The position numbers and the translations under genes were made by a program. Below the pieces are notes generated by a model that was not told the DNA's origin, did not search any database, and saw only the letters and a program-made list of their open reading frames with translations. Of a stretch of 35,523 bases of DNA, positions 17,006 to 24,133 are shown in pieces. Each line of letters begins with the position of its first letter. Position 1 is the stretch's first letter. This DNA is from Veillonella sp. (GTDB lineage Bacteria > Bacillota > Negativicutes > Veillonellales > Veillonellaceae). The stretch is taken from the NCBI RefSeq assembly GCF_015058545.1, contig NZ_SVCB01000108.1, forward strand, positions 1 through 35,523, given 5' to 3'.

Positions 17006-17821
17006 TTACCACAACATTCCCGACGTCCAAGTCAACCGCAATGCCAGAATCCCTACCCCCAAGGAGAACACCATAAGAATGCTGGTAGCTTTAAGACGTT
17101 TCGCAATGGCCGCCCCTAGCTGCGCCCCAATGACGGCACCGATGCCGCAGGCAATGGCGATATTCCATTGAATATGCCCCAGGAAATAATGTGTGACTAC
17201 ACCTGTAATTGTGGATAAGAATAATATAAACTGGCTCGTAGCCGTTGCCACATGGGTTGGGAAGCCCAAAATATACACCAACGCCGCCACGTGAATGAGA
17301 CCGCCGCCGATACCGAAAACACTGGAAATAAAGCCAACTACCACGCTGATTAAGCAGCCGATAGTTTTACTGTACGTCAATTCATGGAGCTGCAAAGACT
17401 CTTCCTTACGCTGTCCCTTCGTCCAGTTTTTATAACCGATAAAGGACGACATGCAGAGTAGGAATAAACCAAACCAAAATTTTAGCATGGATATGTCGAA
17501 GCCTTCCGACGCGACAGCGCCAAGGTAGGATCCGGGAATCGTAGCTAGCGTAAACCAGATAGCCGCACTATAGAGTATTTTTTTCTGCTTAATAAACGCG
17601 GTCGAAGCGGACATAGCATTGAACATAACAATGGTGAGCGAGGTACCGACTACCATGGCCGGCGACCAGTCGGTAAATAGATATAAGAAAACCGGCACGA
17701 AAATTAAGCCTCCGCCGGCGCCTATGAGTGTCCCGAAGGCTCCTACACCAATCCCCAGCACAATAAATCCCAAAAGCACACCCCACGACATGCCCAAAAT
17801 CAATCCTGTTGCCCCATCCAT
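17006..17821 (-). CDS. TauE/SafE family permease
   Basis: A 271-residue integral membrane protein with about eight hydrophobic helices. The two glycine-rich family repeats GTLIGAGGGLIFVPVFL (near 30-46) and SSVFGIGGGLIHVAALV (near 165-181) define the TauE/SafE (DUF81) family. These proteins are proposed to export or import small sulfonates, sulfite or other anions across the inner membrane; the substrate here cannot be told. The start ATG has a GAGG site 11 nt upstream; an internal ATG (MSWGVLL) is a weaker alternative. It stands alone with its own terminator and has no sulfur-metabolism neighbours. Confidence 0.88.
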   Translation of the reverse strand: MDGATGLILGMSWGVLLGFIVLGIGVGAFGTLIGAGGGLIFVPVFLYLFTDWSPAMVVGTSLTIVMFNAMSASTAFIKQKKILYSAAIWFTLATIPGSYLGAVASEGFDISMLKFWFGLFLLCMSSFIGYKNWTKGQRKEESLQLHELTYSKTIGCLISVVVGFISSVFGIGGGLIHVAALVYILGFPTHVATATSQFILFLSTITGVVTHYFLGHIQWNIAIACGIGAVIGAQLGAAIAKRLKATSILMVFSLGVGILALRLTWTSGMLW

Positions 17822-17954
17822 AGCCGACTCAACCTCATTTCTCTTTTTTCAAAACACCGACTTAAAATAGCGTAACTACTCTTAATACTGCAAATACACC
17901 ACGTATTTGATTATATCCATATTTTTATTCAGTATATCGCAAAATACACAGAAA

Positions 17955-18014
17955 CGCCATCACTTCCTAGTCATAGCTGTTCGTGATTCAGCTATGAGCT
18001 CGCAAATGATGGCG
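17955..18014. repeat. Long two-tier inverted repeat downstream of lrgB
   Basis: Outer arms CGCCATCA (17955-17962) and TGATGGCG (18007-18014) enclose inner perfect arms TCATAGCTG (17971-17979) and CAGCTATGA (17989-17997). The internal bulges are 8 and 9 nt. On the minus strand a T-rich tail (TTTCTGTGTATTTT) follows, so it may end the lrgAB transcript. The rest of the 17822-18178 gap holds a small CAAGCC/GGCTTG hairpin at 18150-18166 and nothing else I recognise. Confidence 0.6.
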
Positions 18015-18178
18015 CTTAAGTGTACGTAATTTTGTGTAAGTGTTTAAGTACGTATATAGTTAACTGATTGGGTCTAGCAATCAAAGAACTACCTTATGTT
18101 TTTAAGTTTTAGATTTTATAGGCTTAAGGATTAAAAGGTTTATGGTTTACAAGCCGTAAAGGCTTGCCGATTTGCTTC

Positions 18179-18897
18179 TTATAAAACGGCCGATACGGCT
18201 GTTACAATTGGAGCAATGACCGTTGTCATGATGCCCATGAAAATCATGGCCAAAGAGGCAATGGCACCGGTTTTAGGGCCATCTTCATAGGCTTTGGCCG
18301 TGCCCGTACCATGGGCCGAAATGCCGTAAAGCATCCCTTTTAACAAGCGGTTGTGAATATGAGCCCGTTTAATCATCATGGTGGTCATAATCATACCGAT
18401 AAGGCCGGTTGCAATTACGAGAATGGCCGTAATCGTAGGATCGCCACCCATTGTATCAGAAGCAGCTAAGGCTAGCGGCGTCGTTACGGAACGCGGTGCA
18501 ATACTGTGAACGAGTTCAGGACTAAGTCCAATGAGTTCGGCAAGGCCCATGGAGCCTAGAAAAGCAACGGAACAGCCCATGCCGATAACAACCAAGAGCG
18601 GAATAAAATATTCTTTTACTACGCCACGGAATTTATACAAAGGCACCGCAAAGGCCACGGTGGCCGGTTGCAACATCATGGTGATGTATTGGCTGCCTTC
18701 CTGATATACTTCGTACGGAATGTTCATGGTGACGAGGAACAAACCGATAACTACCGGCACGCCCAACAATGGGGTAAAATAGAGTTTTTTGCCGGACCGT
18801 TCATATAATTTTTTAAAAAAAAATACAAAACTACAGTGCCCACTAACGATTCGATGATATGAATACTAATCATCTGAAACGGTGAATAATTTACCAT
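18179..18897 (-). pseudogene. lrgB: LrgB/CidB-like membrane protein, interrupted by a frameshift in a T9 run
   Basis: Residues from VVIGLFLV onward (18179-18769) are a clear LrgB: TVAFAVPLYK, SVTTPLALAASDTMGG and GTGTAKAYE are family blocks, with several membrane helices. This frame has no ATG near its beginning. The missing N-terminus is in another frame, starting at ATG 18897 (MVNYSPFQMISIHIIESLVGTV) and overlapping the lrgA stop by 7 nt. The two frames join at a T9 run on the coding strand (plus A9, 18815-18823). One extra T (T10) would give LYFFFKKLYERSGKKLYF and then the intact protein of about 239 residues, the normal family length. LrgB acts with LrgA in holin-like export and murein hydrolase control. 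Whether the shift is real, phase-variable or a sequencing error is open. Confidence 0.85.
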
Positions 18898-19268
18898 AAT
18901 TTGTACCCCTTTCTACGTAATTTCATGACGCTCAAGGTAATAACCGTAACGGAAATCAAGAGTGTTACAATACTTGTTACGATAACGCCCAAGAGCATAG
19001 CCCCCGTACTGCCGAATAATTGTGTATATTGAATAACCCCTATAGCGGACGGAATGAAGAACAATAAGAGTTCCCCGATTAAAACGGCCGCTCCCTGTTC
19101 CACCCAGTTAAGCTTGATGATACCTGAGCAGAGCAACAAAAATAACAAAATCATGCCCACCAAAGTTCCCGGTAATGGCAGGTTCAACCACTCTTTCAAG
19201 TAGCCTCCCAACACTCCAATCAAGGCGAGCAATAGAATCTGACCTACTACAATCGCCACACGTTTCAT
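18891..19268 (-). CDS. lrgA: LrgA/CidA family holin-like protein
   Basis: A 125-residue membrane protein with four hydrophobic segments. The family motif LPLPGTLVGMILLFLLL is present near residues 30-46, followed by GAAVLIGELLLFFIPSAIGV. CidA/LrgA proteins form small holin-like oligomers that influence autolysis, and in plants and Bacillus pair with LrgB homologues to export pyruvate or glycolate. ATG 19268 is chosen, with AGGAGG 9 nt upstream; an in-frame TTG at 19274 is too close to that site. It overlaps the lrgB start by 7 nt and is transcribed away from a LysR regulator, the same arrangement as ywbI-ywbHG in Bacillus subtilis and cidR-cidAB in staphylococci. Confidence 0.9.
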   Translation of the reverse strand: MKRVAIVVGQILLLALIGVLGGYLKEWLNLPLPGTLVGMILLFLLLCSGIIKLNWVEQGAAVLIGELLLFFIPSAIGVIQYTQLFGSTGAMLLGVIVTSIVTLLISVTVITLSVMKLRRKGYKLW

Positions 19269-19323
19269 CCTCAAACGCCTCCTACATATCGACTAATTTT
19301 TATTTTGCAATATATTGTGTCTT

Positions 19324-19443
19324 CATTCAATAAACGAATGTTGTATTTATTGTGTACTCGTATAGGGATTTTTCGATATTCCCTTTGTCATGACTTATTG
19401 TATCTCATTTTTTCTTAAAAAAATAATATTTTTTCCCTATACG
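19324..19443. promoter_or_regulatory. lrgA-lysR divergent control region with repeated TAGGGA sites
   Basis: A palindrome CATTC-N7-GAATG (19324-19340) has the dyad form of a LysR site. AGGGA (19364-19368) and TCCCT (19380-19384) form a dyad with 11 nt between. CGTATAGGGA (19359-19368) is repeated in perfect inverted form as TCCCTATACG (19434-19443). The last copy lies where the -35 box of lysR should be, 17 nt before TATAAT (19461-19466), consistent with autoregulation. Confidence 0.55.
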
Positions 19444-19495
19444 GCCGTATTCTTTTTAGCTATAATAGATAGAGATTATATTGCAGGAGGATTAT

Positions 19496-20446
19496 ATGGA
19501 TATTACCCATTTGAAATATTTTGTAGAAGTAGCTCGCCAGAAAAGTTTTACCAAGGCAGCTCAAACTTTACACGTGAGCCAACCATCTTTGAGTAAAGCA
19601 GTACGCCTGTTGGAAGGGGAATGGAACAAGCAATTATTCCGCCGTCGCGGGCATCGCATCGAGCTCACCAATGAAGCGTGCGCCGTATTGCCGCAGATTG
19701 AAGCCTTAGTGAGGCAATTTGAAGTGCTTGAACACCAGATGCATCACACGAATGATACGGAATCGGGCGAATTGATCCTCGGCATCCCGCCGATGATTGG
19801 TTCTTCCTTCTTATCGCCGATTATTCGCGACTTCATGGCCGCCTATCCGCAAATTTCGTTAAAGGTAAGTGAACACGGTTCACCGCAAATCGCCCAGCTT
19901 GTACAGGACAATCAATTACAGGTTGGATTCGTTACCTTGCCGGTGTCTGACTTTACCAACCCGGATACACAAACCTATATCTTTAACCACCAGCCTTTAT
20001 ACTATGTGATGCAACCAGATTCACCATTCGCCCATTACGACTCCGTTACACTCCACGAAATTCGCAAAGAACCGCTTGTGTTCTTCCATCCGTCCTTTTC
20101 GTTATACGATATCATCTTAGGTCGTTTTCAAGAAATCGGCGTGGTGCCGCAAATCGTAGCGCAAAGCAACAACTGGGACTTCATTACGGAGCTTGTAAAA
20201 AGCGGTCTCGGCACGGCTATTTTGCCACAGACAATCTGCGAACGTCTTAATAAGGAGCAGTTGGTTTCGATTCCTATCGAGCCCCGCATCAACTGGGTGC
20301 TCGGCATGATTTGGAACGAACAGTCCATGATTGTACCGGCCATTCGTTTGTGGGTTAACTATTTCCGCTCTCATGTCGTGGAAGAACGCTTGGTTCACGG
20401 CGAAGATCCGGGACCGGCGCCTACTATTTTCGGCGATTCTAAATAA
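19496..20446 (+). CDS. LysR-family regulator, CidR-like
   Basis: A 316-residue LysR-type regulator. The N-terminal winged helix-turn-helix (1-60) is typical: ITHLKYFVEVARQKSFTKAA, then SQPSLSKAVRLLEGE. A periplasmic-binding-like effector domain spans about 90-300, containing GELILGIPPMIGSSF and VKSGLGTAILPQ. ATG 19496 has AGGAGG at 19485-19490. It is divergent from lrgAB, where LysR regulators of the CidR/YwbI type respond to acetate or overflow metabolism. The effector is not provable here. The promoter has a perfect TATAAT and a poor -35 overlapped by a putative operator. Confidence 0.87.
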   Translation: MDITHLKYFVEVARQKSFTKAAQTLHVSQPSLSKAVRLLEGEWNKQLFRRRGHRIELTNEACAVLPQIEALVRQFEVLEHQMHHTNDTESGELILGIPPMIGSSFLSPIIRDFMAAYPQISLKVSEHGSPQIAQLVQDNQLQVGFVTLPVSDFTNPDTQTYIFNHQPLYYVMQPDSPFAHYDSVTLHEIRKEPLVFFHPSFSLYDIILGRFQEIGVVPQIVAQSNNWDFITELVKSGLGTAILPQTICERLNKEQLVSIPIEPRINWVLGMIWNEQSMIVPAIRLWVNYFRSHVVEERLVHGEDPGPAPTIFGDSK

Positions 20447-20458
20447 TCACATAAAACA

Positions 20459-20493
20459 AGCCCCTTACAGCAATCGCTGTAAGGGGCTATTTT
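20459..20493 (+). terminator. Terminator of the LysR gene
   Basis: A perfect 13-bp stem AGCCCCTTACAGC (20459-20471) / GCTGTAAGGGGCT (20476-20488) with an AATC loop is followed by ATTTT. Confidence 0.9.
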
Positions 20494-20525
20494 CATTCGC
20501 TATGCGAAACTATACCGCTAATTAA

Positions 20526-20696
20526 TTACTTTAATAGTTTCTCCAATGCGCGTTGTCGTTTTTTGCATTTTTCTTTCACCGGTCGGCAATGATTGCCGCA
20601 CACTTGACAACGACCTTTACTGTCGGTCAGCAAGGCTTTCTTTTCCGCCTTGGTCGTCTCGTGTAGGTCCGGTAATTTCTTACCAAGGCGTTTTAT
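20526..20696 (-). other. Cys-containing 56-codon reading frame after the LEA-like gene (frameshift extension or broken small gene)
   Basis: Directly after the stop of the upstream gene, the -1 frame stays open for 56 codons to TAA 20526-20528. It encodes a basic, coding-like sequence with KGRCQVCGNHCRPVKEKC (Cys spacing C-x2-C-x3-C-x6-C, plus His), resembling a small zinc-binding knuckle. It has no ATG, GTG or TTG at its beginning. It could be reached by -1 frameshifting at the A7 heptamer (plus T7, 20696-20702), or by one extra A there. Alternatively, removing one A from the A5 just upstream would make a separate 59-residue gene beginning MTKSKKIKRLGKK. No homologue is named. Confidence 0.5.
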
Positions 20697-20702
20697 TTTT
20701 TT
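20646..20702 (-). promoter_or_regulatory. Candidate -1 ribosomal frameshift signal
   Basis: In the message sense: slippery A-AAA-AAA ending at the zero-frame stop UAA, a 5-nt spacer, then the 9-bp perfect stem CGCCUUGGU / ACCAAGGCG (20682-20690 with 20646-20654) with a 27-nt loop. Read on the plus strand, the same hairpin plus TTTTATTTTTTT could instead be a back-up terminator for lysR. Confidence 0.4.
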
Positions 20703-22621
20703 GGATTTTTGTCATCCGAATTGCTATGTAATTTTTGCAGGGCATCATCGATGAAGTCCAATACACCCAGAGCCGCACCGCGAGCGCTTTCTTTCACATT
20801 ATCCGCTACTTCGGAAATATGATCGGCTACTTTGTCCGCAACTTCTTGAGCTCGTTCAGACAATTCATCGGCTTTATCGGCAGCTTGATCTTTCAAATCG
20901 GCTGCTTTATCGGCTAACTCATCAACTTTATCAGATGCCTGTTCTTTAAGCTCTTGCGCTTTATCAACAGCTTGATCTTTCAAATCAGCTGCTTTATCGG
21001 CTAACTCATCAACTTTATCGGATGCCTGTTCTTTAAGTTCTTCAGCTTTATCGGCTGCTTGATCTTTTAAGTCAGCAGCTTTATCGGCTAATTCATCTAC
21101 TTTATCAGACGCTTGGTCTTTCAAGTCAGCTGCTTTGTCGGATAGTTCATCAACTTTGTCCGACGCTTTATCTTTTAACTCTTCTGCTTTATCAGTTGCT
21201 TGGTCTTTTAAATCTTCAGCTTTATCTGCTAATTCATCTACTTTATCAGATGCTTGATCTTTTAAATCTTCAGCTTTATCAACAGCTTGGTCTTTCAAGT
21301 CTTCAGCTTTACCGGCCAATTCTTCAGCTTTGTCGGAAACTTTTTCAACAACTTCTTCTGCTTTGCCATCAGTGGCTTGATTCAAATTCTTGGCGAGTTC
21401 TTCTTTAGTGTACATTTCACTTTCCACCCTTTCTTTGACATCATTCACTTTTGACTGCACTGCTGTTGCTACACTGCCAGCTGCTTTGGAAATCTCTTTT
21501 GTTTTGTCAGCTGCGGTGTTAGCTACATCATCAGTCAACTCTTCCAAATTTTGATACCATTCTTCGCTGCGCTCTTGCACGCCTTTTTTGGCGTGTTTCG
21601 CTTTTTTCAATGCTTTTTTTGTTTCTTTTTCAGCCGCTTTAGCTGCTTTTTCAGCTTCTTTCGCGACTTTCTTAGCTTCTTTTTTCGCTGCTTTATGGGC
21701 TTTTTTAATAGATTTTTTAGCCTGCTTAGCGAGTTTTTTAAATTCTTTCCACTCCGTATGGAGCATCAAATCTTCAAGCGTCATTGTCCCCTCTTTGCCA
21801 TCCGGCAAGTTTTGGCTCAACATGTCCAAAATATCTTGCAAAAAGATTTCCGATGTGGGGAATACGTTATGATCGTCATCCTCGTCATCATCCACCTCAG
21901 CTGCAAACGCCGCCGAATCGGCTGTTCTCACCCCCGCATTCAATACAGCATTCGTTCCTGCCAATAAATTGTCATCCGCATCGGCTTTTACACTATGTGT
22001 TAAAGATGATTGCGGAATATCTCTATCAGTAATGGCATCAGCTGCCACTGCCTGTGTTTTAGCTGCCGTCGGTTCAGCCACAAGTGTACCATCTTGACGC
22101 GGTACTACCGAACCGTCACGGCGATTTACCAGCGCCCCATCTTGGCGATTCGCAACGGAACCATCCTGACGGGTCACTACTGTGCCATCTTGACGCGTAG
22201 CTACAGCGCCTTCACGACGTGCCGCTACCGTACCGGCTTGGCGTAATGCAACCGGTCTTTCCGATACATCTACATCCGCCAAATCTACTTCGTCTATGTT
22301 TAATTCTTCACTGGTTAGTTCATCCCCTTGGGTCTGAAATTCATCTTCCAAGGAATCATATATATGAAGCTGCTCTAACAAGTCTTGCGTTTCATCGATT
22401 TCCTGCCATAAACTGTCCAATAACGCCGTATAAAATAAGCGTGCTTTCACTTCTTCATAAGCCTGACGCGTAATATGAAGTTCTTCATATGTTAGGTCTT
22501 CGGTGCTATCCAGCTCTTCAATTAACTGCTGAATATGACGATCCTCAGCATACTTATTCTGTAACGAACGACGAACCGATTCAATAACAGACTTACCAAT
22601 GATGCCATGACGATTATGCAT
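20693..22621 (-). CDS. Repeat-rich LEA-like / apolipoprotein-like cytoplasmic protein, function unknown
   Basis: A 642-residue protein with no signal peptide or membrane helix. Residues 1-110 are predicted helical and acidic. Next come seven 8-residue repeats of the RQDGTVVT type (about 130-185), an acidic patch (DDDEDDD), and a Lys/Ala-rich histone-like stretch (about 290-345, KKAHKAAKKEAKK). About 180 residues of amphipathic 11-mers such as DKAEDLKDQA close the protein, of the kind found in group 3 LEA and apolipoprotein repeats. Desiccation or membrane protection, nucleoid binding, or a scaffold role are all possible. ATG 22621 (MHNRHG) is preferred, with GGGAG 9 nt upstream; an in-frame ATG at 22636 has its AGGA site too close. 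The stop is flanked by a possible frameshift signal. Confidence 0.7.
   Translation of the reverse strand: MHNRHGIIGKSVIESVRRSLQNKYAEDRHIQQLIEELDSTEDLTYEELHITRQAYEEVKARLFYTALLDSLWQEIDETQDLLEQLHIYDSLEDEFQTQGDELTSEELNIDEVDLADVDVSERPVALRQAGTVAARREGAVATRQDGTVVTRQDGSVANRQDGALVNRRDGSVVPRQDGTLVAEPTAAKTQAVAADAITDRDIPQSSLTHSVKADADDNLLAGTNAVLNAGVRTADSAAFAAEVDDDEDDDHNVFPTSEIFLQDILDMLSQNLPDGKEGTMTLEDLMLHTEWKEFKKLAKQAKKSIKKAHKAAKKEAKKVAKEAEKAAKAAEKETKKALKKAKHAKKGVQERSEEWYQNLEELTDDVANTAADKTKEISKAAGSVATAVQSKVNDVKERVESEMYTKEELAKNLNQATDGKAEEVVEKVSDKAEELAGKAEDLKDQAVDKAEDLKDQASDKVDELADKAEDLKDQATDKAEELKDKASDKVDELSDKAADLKDQASDKVDELADKAADLKDQAADKAEELKEQASDKVDELADKAADLKDQAVDKAQELKEQASDKVDELADKAADLKDQAADKADELSERAQEVADKVADHISEVADNVKESARGAALGVLDFIDDALQKLHSNSDDKNPKK
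20856..21360 (-). repeat. Hendecad repeat tract with an 87-bp higher-order period
   Basis: The coding repeats fall into a 29-residue unit of 7+11+11 residues (SDKVDEL, ADKAADLKDQA, ADKAEELKEQA). At DNA level successive copies begin at 20883, 20970 and 21057, exactly 87 bp apart, with more diverged copies up to about 21360. Such near-identical units favour copy-number change. Confidence 0.85.
22075..22250 (-). repeat. Seven 24-bp repeats encoding RQDG octapeptides
   Basis: Consecutive octapeptides RQAGTVAA, RREGAVAT, RQDGTVVT, RQDGSVAN, RQDGALVN, RRDGSVVP and RQDGTLVA lie in tandem near residues 130-185 of the LEA-like protein. They have no Lys and contrast sharply with the Lys-rich repeats further on. 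Confidence 0.8.
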
Positions 22622-22837
22622 ACTTCCAGCTCCCATCTTCCTATACCTTTGGTAATAAACATTAAGCTAAAAACAGTAAAAAGCAAATCTATATCATCGA
22701 GTGCTGACTTTTTAAGCCATCCCTACGCCCCCGGATTCGGTGAATCTATCTCTATATTAAAACAAATTTCTTAAAAATACCAATCTAAACAGTTAAGCTA
22801 TAACCTAATTCGCTATTAAAGTAATCCTTTGCAGGAA

Positions 22838-24133
22838 TTATTTATTCAATAAAGGCACCGTGTTGCTGGCGAGCGGCATAACCGTTACGGTGTAATCATC
22901 GCGGCCGATTAATTTGTTCGCAAGCTCAATGGCTTCATCGATGGATGTTACTACATCGATGCCCACACGGTCACAAATTTCTTTATTTTCCGGTTTCGTC
23001 ACCAAGATATGGCGATATTTCTGAAAATCTTCCCCTAAATGGAACGCAATAAAGCCCGGTACGGTAAAGCCGTTACGCAATTTAATTTCACGTTCTTTCA
23101 AATCGCGGGTATCAAACCAACCGAGGAATTCTTCCGGTTCGTGAATATCCGGCAATTCCATAAGCAGGATAACAACGCCGCCCGGTTTACATGCAAGCAC
23201 TGCATTAACCTGGGTTTTAACGCCTTGATACAAGTTAATATCTTTCGGATAACCGCCCGCCGAAGCGATAACGCAATCAGCCAATTCATTAACCGGTACA
23301 CCGTAAATCTGTTTAACTAATTTCGTGCCTTCCAGCCATGCATCTTCCCAATGACCGGCCACGAATTTCGCTAATTTACCTTCCGTATTTGCTACGGAAT
23401 TAATGAGGAAATCCGCTTCTACGGCACGACCATGTTGCATCTGATCGTCATGCATAATATTATTCGTAATATTACCGCTTACGATTTCAGGTTTCGTACC
23501 GCCGCCGATTTCTTCCGACAAGCAAAGATTGTGGTTTTTTTGAATCGTCTGATAGGACGAAATGCCCGGTAAAATAGCCTTACGACCGCCGCCAAAACCG
23601 GCAATCAAATGGTATACGATACCGCCCGTCAAAATGAGACGGTCCGCATCCAAAGCGAGTTCATTCACTTCAATCGGTACACCATGAGAGGTTTCGCCGA
23701 TATGACGGAAATGACTGTCCGGATTGATACCGCTACTATGTTCAATACGAACGCGATTTACTACTTCGTCGCCAAACTCGGAGCGAGATTCCGCATCCGA
23801 TTGAAGACGATGGGCACCGTATGCGATTAAAAGGAAAATCTTTTCATCCGGCACACCCGCTTCGTTCAAATAATTAAGCAAAGTCGGCAAGTAAGCATCG
23901 TAGCGAATCCAAGCACGAGTAATGTCGGATACAACGATACATACCGTTTCATCATGCTGCACAATATCTTTTAACGGCGCCGTGCCGATTGGATTATCCA
24001 AAGCTTCAAGAAGCGCTGCCGGAATATCTTCAATAGCGGGGTAGTCCGCCCCTTCCACAACATCTACTACTTCTTGAGTGGGTAAATCAAATTCAACCTC
24101 GCCATTGCCATACTTCAATTTAAAGTGTTTCAT
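22838..24133 (-). CDS. larA: LarA-family nickel-pincer racemase (lactate racemase-like)
   Basis: A 431-residue LarA (DUF2088) protein. In Lactobacillus plantarum LarA the residues H108, H174, K184 and H200 serve catalysis and the covalently bound nickel-pincer nucleotide. The equivalents here are H108, H175, K185 (in GFGGGRKAILPG) and H201 (in KNH), so the active site looks complete. Lactate racemisation or a related 2-hydroxyacid epimerisation is expected. No larB, larC or larE cofactor genes lie in the window, so the cofactor must come from elsewhere. Its start overlaps the end of dinB by 14 nt, so it is translated from the dinB message. Substrate is uncertain, because many LarA homologues do not use lactate. 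Confidence 0.85.
   Translation of the reverse strand: MKHFKLKYGNGEVEFDLPTQEVVDVVEGADYPAIEDIPAALLEALDNPIGTAPLKDIVQHDETVCIVVSDITRAWIRYDAYLPTLLNYLNEAGVPDEKIFLLIAYGAHRLQSDAESRSEFGDEVVNRVRIEHSSGINPDSHFRHIGETSHGVPIEVNELALDADRLILTGGIVYHLIAGFGGGRKAILPGISSYQTIQKNHNLCLSEEIGGGTKPEIVSGNITNNIMHDDQMQHGRAVEADFLINSVANTEGKLAKFVAGHWEDAWLEGTKLVKQIYGVPVNELADCVIASAGGYPKDINLYQGVKTQVNAVLACKPGGVVILLMELPDIHEPEEFLGWFDTRDLKEREIKLRNGFTVPGFIAFHLGEDFQKYRHILVTKPENKEICDRVGIDVVTSIDEAIELANKLIGRDDYTVTVMPLASNTVPLLNK

Noticed and set aside
16824..17030. 68-codon minus-strand frame between the adhesin and TauE genes
   Set aside because: It overlaps the TauE 3' end and runs through that gene's terminator, has no ribosome site and reads as AT-rich noise.
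20856..21360. CRISPR-like periodic repeats
   Set aside because: The 87-bp units are contiguous, in frame and encode hendecads; there are no unique spacers or cas genes.
21551..21967. Plus-strand Phe-rich frame opposite the LEA-like gene
   Set aside because: Phe-rich runs arise from the complement of AAG/AAA/GCA-rich codons in the Lys/Ala block; no ribosome site is present.
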